From assembly GCA_963664635.1 (NCBI GenBank), contig OY761542.1:1364001-1428000 (forward strand): DNA of 64,000 nt, read 5' to 3'. The notes under the pieces were generated by a model, which saw only the letters and a program-made list of their open reading frames with translations, was not told the origin of the DNA and ran no database searches. Source of the DNA: VXNE01 sp963664635. GTDB taxonomy: Bacteria > Pseudomonadota > Gammaproteobacteria > Pseudomonadales > Azotimanducaceae. Shown one piece after another: positions 60,732-64,000 of the stretch (its first letter is position 1; the number at the start of each line of letters is the position of its first letter). Made by a program: the position numbers and the translations under genes.

Positions 60732-61169
60732 ATGAAGACGGTCAACGATGTCTTGCGCCACAAGCAGGGCGGCAGCATCTTCTCGATCCTGCCCATCGCC
60801 AGCGTCTACGAGGCCATCGAGATGATGGCTGAGCGGCATGTGGGCGCCTTGCCGGTCCTGCAGGAGGGCAAGCTGGTCGGGATCGTCTCGGAGCGGGACT
60901 ACGCCCGCAAGGTGATCCTGAAGGACAAGTCGTCGAAGCGCACCAAGGTCTCGGAGATCATGACGCGCGAGGTGATCACGGTGTCGCCGCGGGACCGGGT
61001 CGAGTCCTGCATCGAGAAGATGCAGACCCACCACATCCGGCACCTCGTGGTGGAGGATGCGGGCGTCGTGACCGGGATGCTGTCGCTCAGGGATCTCTTC
61101 AGCGAGATCATTGCCGAGCAGGCCGAGACGATCGACCACCTCGAGCACTACATCCGCGGCGAACCGTAG
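60732..61169 (+). CDS. CBS-domain pair protein
   Basis: This 145-residue protein consists of a single Bateman module (two CBS domains): ASVYEAIEMMAERHVGALPV and GKLVGIVSERDYARKVILK, then KVSEIMTREVITVSPRDRVE and HHIRHLVVEDAGVVTGMLSL. Such stand-alone modules bind adenine nucleotides and regulate partner proteins; no partner is evident. GGAGAGG lies before the ATG at 60732. Confidence 0.92.
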   Translation: MKTVNDVLRHKQGGSIFSILPIASVYEAIEMMAERHVGALPVLQEGKLVGIVSERDYARKVILKDKSSKRTKVSEIMTREVITVSPRDRVESCIEKMQTHHIRHLVVEDAGVVTGMLSLRDLFSEIIAEQAETIDHLEHYIRGEP

Positions 61170-61179
61170 GGAAGGGTCC

Positions 61180-61240
61180 AGGCGCGTCGCCTGGCGGCGA
61201 CGCGATCGAGTTGCTCCGCAACTCGGAGGCGCTGTTCGTG
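61180..61240. terminator. Palindromic hairpin after the CBS gene
   Basis: GAGTTGC and GCAACTC pair across a short loop at about 61208-61226. Flanking CAGGCGCG and CTGGCGG resemble the flanks of the hairpin at 25.13 kb. It may act as a terminator or belong to a dispersed repeat family. Confidence 0.45.
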
Positions 61241-61287
61241 AACTTGGCTAGTGGCGATCCCGCGCTCGCCTCGGGATGCGGGCGAGT

Positions 61288-61995
61288 TCAGCGCACCCGC
61301 ACGTCGTGGTCCCAGATGCCGACCTCGCTGACGGCGTAGACGTAGCGGTACTCGGCCGGCTTGTGGCGCCGGTAGATGTGGTTGTCCGTGTCCAGGAGCC
61401 AGGTGTTCTCGGCGTCGTAGCGGACGGCCACGACACCGTGATGCTCCCGGTAGCGCCGGTCGTAGACCACGACCACCCGGAGGTCCTCGGGCGCGAACCC
61501 GAGGCGCCGCAGGAGGAAATACTTCGTGGTGGCGTAGTCCTCGCAGTCGCCGCCGCGCTCCATGAACTCCCAGAGCGTCTTCCAGTGGGAGATCCGCACG
61601 ACCTTGCCCTCGTCGGTGTGCGTGGTCCTGCGCCGGTCGAGCCGGTGCGTCTTGCGGTTGACGTACCGGTTGACGAGCTGGATCTGCTTGTCGCGCGGTA
61701 GCCCGGCGCCCTTCTCGACGATCAGGTGCAGCGCCCTGGCCCGCCGGGGGCAGGCGTCCTGGTCGTCGATGCAGGCCTCTACGCTCTCCGTCTGCATCCC
61801 GTGCCGCGCCAGCATTTCCGACCAGGCCGGCCATGCGCTCGGCGCACCGAGGAGCTCTCCCGAGTCGAAGGCGTACGCGGCCAGCGCGTGAGGCCCGGCG
61901 CCGGCAAGCGCCGCCGCGAACAGGGCGATGCACGCCCGCGCCCGGCGGACCGCCGCGGACCGTTCGTTGTCTGGGCAGGACGGCGGGTTTAGCAT
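61288..61995 (-). CDS. Transglutaminase-like cysteine peptidase (C93 type), secreted
   Basis: This 235-residue exported protein of the bacterial transglutaminase-like family (MEROPS C93) has a signal peptide (ACIALFAAALAGAGPHALAA), LVNRYVNRKTHRLD, the catalytic Cys in ERGGDCEDYATTKYFLLRRL, and the His/Asp in EHHGVVAVRYDAENTWLLD. Relatives such as LapG cleave a surface adhesin in c-di-GMP-controlled biofilm detachment, though no adhesin is seen here. The ATG at 61995 was chosen for the signal peptide. It is divergent from the TPR lipoprotein with only 9 bases between starts. Confidence 0.85.
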   Translation of the reverse strand: MLNPPSCPDNERSAAVRRARACIALFAAALAGAGPHALAAYAFDSGELLGAPSAWPAWSEMLARHGMQTESVEACIDDQDACPRRARALHLIVEKGAGLPRDKQIQLVNRYVNRKTHRLDRRRTTHTDEGKVVRISHWKTLWEFMERGGDCEDYATTKYFLLRRLGFAPEDLRVVVVYDRRYREHHGVVAVRYDAENTWLLDTDNHIYRRHKPAEYRYVYAVSEVGIWDHDVRVR

Positions 61996-62004
61996 GGAAC
62001 CGCC

Positions 62005-63300
62005 ATGAGGGTCATGCGGCGGACAATTGTAGAACAGGTGGCTGCCGCCGGTACGGAGGCAGGCGGGAAACCGCATCCCGCGGCCGCGTTCGGAGCCGCG
62101 CTGCGCCGTGCCGCCCCTCTGCTGACGGCGCTTTCGATCGGCGCCTGCCAGTCACTCCCCGACGATCCGGCCCGGGAGAAGTTCTCCGACCAGCGGCTGC
62201 TCTCGGGGGTCGCCGTATTCGGCGAGCCGGTCTCGAGCGCGGAGGTCCCGGCGGCCGCGATCCTCGAGTCGACCGTGGCCATGCGGGACTTCGTCGATCC
62301 GCGCATCCGGACGGGCGGCACCTCGGTGACCCGGGCCGCCCGGCTGCTGCGCAAGCTCGTCGACAACGGCTACTTCGAGCGCGGCTACGAGCGGCACCTC
62401 ACGCAGACGGCCGCGGACACCTTCGCCACGAAGGCGGGCAACTGCCTGTCCTTCACCAATCTCTTCGTCGCGTTGGCCCGGATGGCTCAGCTCGAGGCGC
62501 GCTACCAGATCGTGGACGTGCCGCCGAGTTTCGACTCGGACCTCGGTCTCCTGTTCCGCAACACCCACATCAACGTGCTCGTGCGGAACGCCGATATTCG
62601 CGGCGCCGGGCGCGGTGACCTGACGGTGGACTTCAACCGCGTCGACACGGGGGACTACCGCAGATGGCTGGTCAGCGACGCGTACGCGGCAGGGCTCTTC
62701 TACAACAACCTGTCGGTCAACCACTGGCGGGAGGGAGACGACCGCAGCGCTTTCGCGTACCTCGCCAAGGCGCTGGAAACGCACGCCGGCAATCCCGACC
62801 TGTGGGTCAATCTCGGAGCGTTTTACTCGAAGCACGGCGCGTATGAACCCGCGCTGGCGGCGCACTACCGCGCGCTGCGGATCGACCGGCGCAACCGTCC
62901 GGCGATGGCGGGCCTGGCCGCCGCCTACGCGGGGCTTGGCGACATGGCGATCTCCGATGCGTTTACCCGCCGCGTCGAGCACTACCGCCGTCGCAACCCC
63001 TACTATCACTATGCGCTGGCACAGGTCGCGTACCAGGACTCCGACTATGTCGGCACGCTCGCCGCCGTGGATCGGGCGCTGGAACTCAAGCGCGACGACC
63101 ATCGGTTCCACTACCTCAGGAGCCTGGCCCAGTGGCAGGTCGGCGAGCGGATGGAAGCACGCGCGAGCCTCGTCCGGGCGGAGCGGTTCGCCGAGCAGGC
63201 GCAGACCAAACGCCGTTACGCGCGGATGGCCGCAGCGATCGCGGCCAGCGAGGTTCCGGGTCCAGTGGCCGCGGGCGTGCCGTTGTCGAGCGGCTCCTGA
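62005..63300 (+). CDS. Lipoprotein with transglutaminase-like core and TPR repeats
   Basis: This 431-residue protein has a lipobox (LLTALSIGAC) suggesting a membrane lipid anchor. A transglutaminase-like core follows, with AGNCLSFTNLFVALARMAQL (Cys) and FRNTHINVLVRNADIRG (His); DLTVDFNRVD may hold the Asp. After that come TPR repeats (DDRSAFAYLAKALETHAGNP, AYEPALAAHYRALRIDRRNR, SDYVGTLAAVDRALELKRDD). Two neighbouring transglutaminase-like proteins on opposite strands may share a function in envelope processing. The start is uncertain: two ATGs (62005, 62014) precede the signal. Confidence 0.82.
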   Translation: MRVMRRTIVEQVAAAGTEAGGKPHPAAAFGAALRRAAPLLTALSIGACQSLPDDPAREKFSDQRLLSGVAVFGEPVSSAEVPAAAILESTVAMRDFVDPRIRTGGTSVTRAARLLRKLVDNGYFERGYERHLTQTAADTFATKAGNCLSFTNLFVALARMAQLEARYQIVDVPPSFDSDLGLLFRNTHINVLVRNADIRGAGRGDLTVDFNRVDTGDYRRWLVSDAYAAGLFYNNLSVNHWREGDDRSAFAYLAKALETHAGNPDLWVNLGAFYSKHGAYEPALAAHYRALRIDRRNRPAMAGLAAAYAGLGDMAISDAFTRRVEHYRRRNPYYHYALAQVAYQDSDYVGTLAAVDRALELKRDDHRFHYLRSLAQWQVGERMEARASLVRAERFAEQAQTKRRYARMAAAIAASEVPGPVAAGVPLSSGS

Positions 63301-63313
63301 TCGCGGCGGCGTC

Positions 63314-64000
63314 GTGCGGCACGGACGCGTTCGGGCCCGGTGCGTGCGGGGCTTCGCCCTGTGGGCGGGCACGCTGCTCGCCGGCGGGGCCCATGCCGGG
63401 AGCGCGGCGCCCGATCTGAACGGCATCTGGCAGGCCCTCGGCAGCGCGCACTGGAACGTCGAGCCCCATGCGGCCCACGCCGGACCGGGGCCGGCGCCGG
63501 ATGCCCTCGCCGCCGCGCGGGGCGGACTCGGGGTGGTCGAGGGCGATCGCATCCCCTACCAGCCTTGGGCTCGGGTCAGACAACGGGAGAACTTCCGCAA
63601 CCGCGGCGACCGCGACCCGCTCCGCAACTGCTTTCTGCCAGGCGTGCCGCACGCCAACTACCTCCCCTATCCGCTGCAGATCGTGCAGACACCCACCCAT
63701 GTCCTCCTGGCCTACGAGTTCGCCCAGGCGAGCCGCACGGTCTACCTGGACCGGCCGGGCTTCGAGGCGCCGGTCGACTCCTGGATGGGCCACTCGCGCG
63801 GACACTGGGAAGGCGAGACCCTGGTGGTGGACGTCACCGCCCAGCGCGCCGACACGTGGCTCGACCAGGCCGGCAACTTCCACGGCGCGGCCCTGCACGT
63901 CGCGGAGCGGTACTCGCTGGAGGGGCCCAATCACCTGCGCTACGAAGCGACGCTCACGGACCCGGAAGTCTACGAGCGTCCCTGGACGCTGAGCATGCTC
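63314..64000 (+). CDS. Secreted hypothetical protein (cut by window end)
   Basis: I do not recognise a function. The GTG at 63314 opens a signal peptide (CVRGFALWAGTLLAGGAHAG) and the mature protein begins PDLNGIWQALGSAHWNVEPH. Further on it has NCFLPGVPHANYLPYPLQIV, VLLAYEFAQASRTVYLD, WMGHSRGHWEGETLVVDVTA and YSLEGPNHLRYEATLTDPEV. This layout is seen in many uncharacterised exported proteins of proteobacteria. The frame is open at base 64000, so the C-terminus is missing. An inner GTG at 63344 is an alternative start. Confidence 0.75.
   Translation, partial: MRHGRVRARCVRGFALWAGTLLAGGAHAGSAAPDLNGIWQALGSAHWNVEPHAAHAGPGPAPDALAAARGGLGVVEGDRIPYQPWARVRQRENFRNRGDRDPLRNCFLPGVPHANYLPYPLQIVQTPTHVLLAYEFAQASRTVYLDRPGFEAPVDSWMGHSRGHWEGETLVVDVTAQRADTWLDQAGNFHGAALHVAERYSLEGPNHLRYEATLTDPEVYERPWTLSML

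Noticed and set aside
56441..60796. 1451-codon minus-strand frame covering the CehA-like gene and sequence opposite the GPH transporter
   Set aside because: Only the part from 57883 downward is a real gene; the rest overlaps the acyl-CoA dehydrogenase-like gene in another frame and the transporter in antisense.

Overview
This 64 kb window is GC-rich, densely coded bacterial chromosome. The gene set (a DjlA-type co-chaperone, a TonB-receptor remnant, a class I fumarase, acetoacetyl-CoA and malonyl-CoA synthetases, a C93-type transglutaminase-like peptidase paired with a TPR lipoprotein) best fits an uncultivated gammaproteobacterium, possibly marine or host-associated. That placement is an inference from gene content, because no rRNA or tRNA gene was seen. 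Enzymes for small-molecule oxidation are strongly repeated. There are four phytanoyl-CoA-dioxygenase-like (PhyH) proteins, four LLM-class flavin oxidoreductases, a halogenase-like flavoprotein, an acyl-CoA-dehydrogenase-like flavoprotein, a PQQ/heme alcohol dehydrogenase, EthD, VOC, RidA and MBL-fold proteins, and several MFS/GPH transporters.

Layout. 0.1-1.9 kb: PhyH and DjlA. 2.0-4.2 kb: a scrapyard with a TonB-receptor 5' end joined to an integrase fragment, a secreted protein, an HNH nuclease and a 4x16 bp tandem repeat. 4.2-11.7 kb: a CBS-like PLP enzyme, PhyH, an ankyrin protein, an aldo/keto reductase, an amidohydrolase lipoprotein, an LLM oxidoreductase and a STAS protein. 12.0-14.0 kb: a Septu-like (PtuA/PtuB) defence pair. 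14.1-19.7 kb: a GPH-type MFS gene split by a ~4.15 kb element with terminal inverted repeats and a 10 bp target duplication, carrying small secreted-protein genes and dead transposase pieces. 19.8-27.3 kb: an operon-like run of PhyH, thioesterase, DUF1800, DUF1501, VOC, MBL and LLM genes. 27.3-32.7 kb: an ABC-F ATPase, a MazF-type toxin-antitoxin pair, palindromic repeats, PQQ dehydrogenase and EthD. 32.8-35.6 kb: a 343 bp MITE abutting an insertion sequence whose single transposase fuses a DruA/DUF4338 domain to a Tn5-like DDE transposase.

35.6-39.1 kb: an MFS transporter translationally coupled to a UGA-interrupted selenoprotein of the GrdB-like family with a hairpin just after the UGA, then an AAA ATPase. 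39.1-44.1 kb: a minus-strand operon (alpha/beta hydrolase, LLM, halogenase-like), RidA, and a FitAB/VapBC-type toxin-antitoxin pair with a perfect 20 bp operator palindrome. 44.2-52.5 kb: fumarase, a frameshifted AAA/DUF4143 ATPase, AacS, GST, MatB-like ligase and a serine hydrolase. 52.6-54.3 kb: a collapsed RecQ/phosphoribosyltransferase gene followed by a DprA-like gene, probably a decayed defence locus. 54.4-64 kb: LLM, PhyH, a CehA-like PHP hydrolase, an acyl-CoA-dehydrogenase-like protein, a GPH transporter, a CBS-domain protein, the transglutaminase/TPR pair and a gene cut by the window end.

The metabolic genes look like a catabolic or detoxification repertoire for diverse organic substrates, with transporters placed beside oxidising enzymes. 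The mobile and defence material sits in discrete scars between these operons. The strongest unusual observations are the selenoprotein, the MFS-splitting element with its cargo, the DruA-Tn5 fusion transposase with its neighbouring MITE, and the two defence loci.
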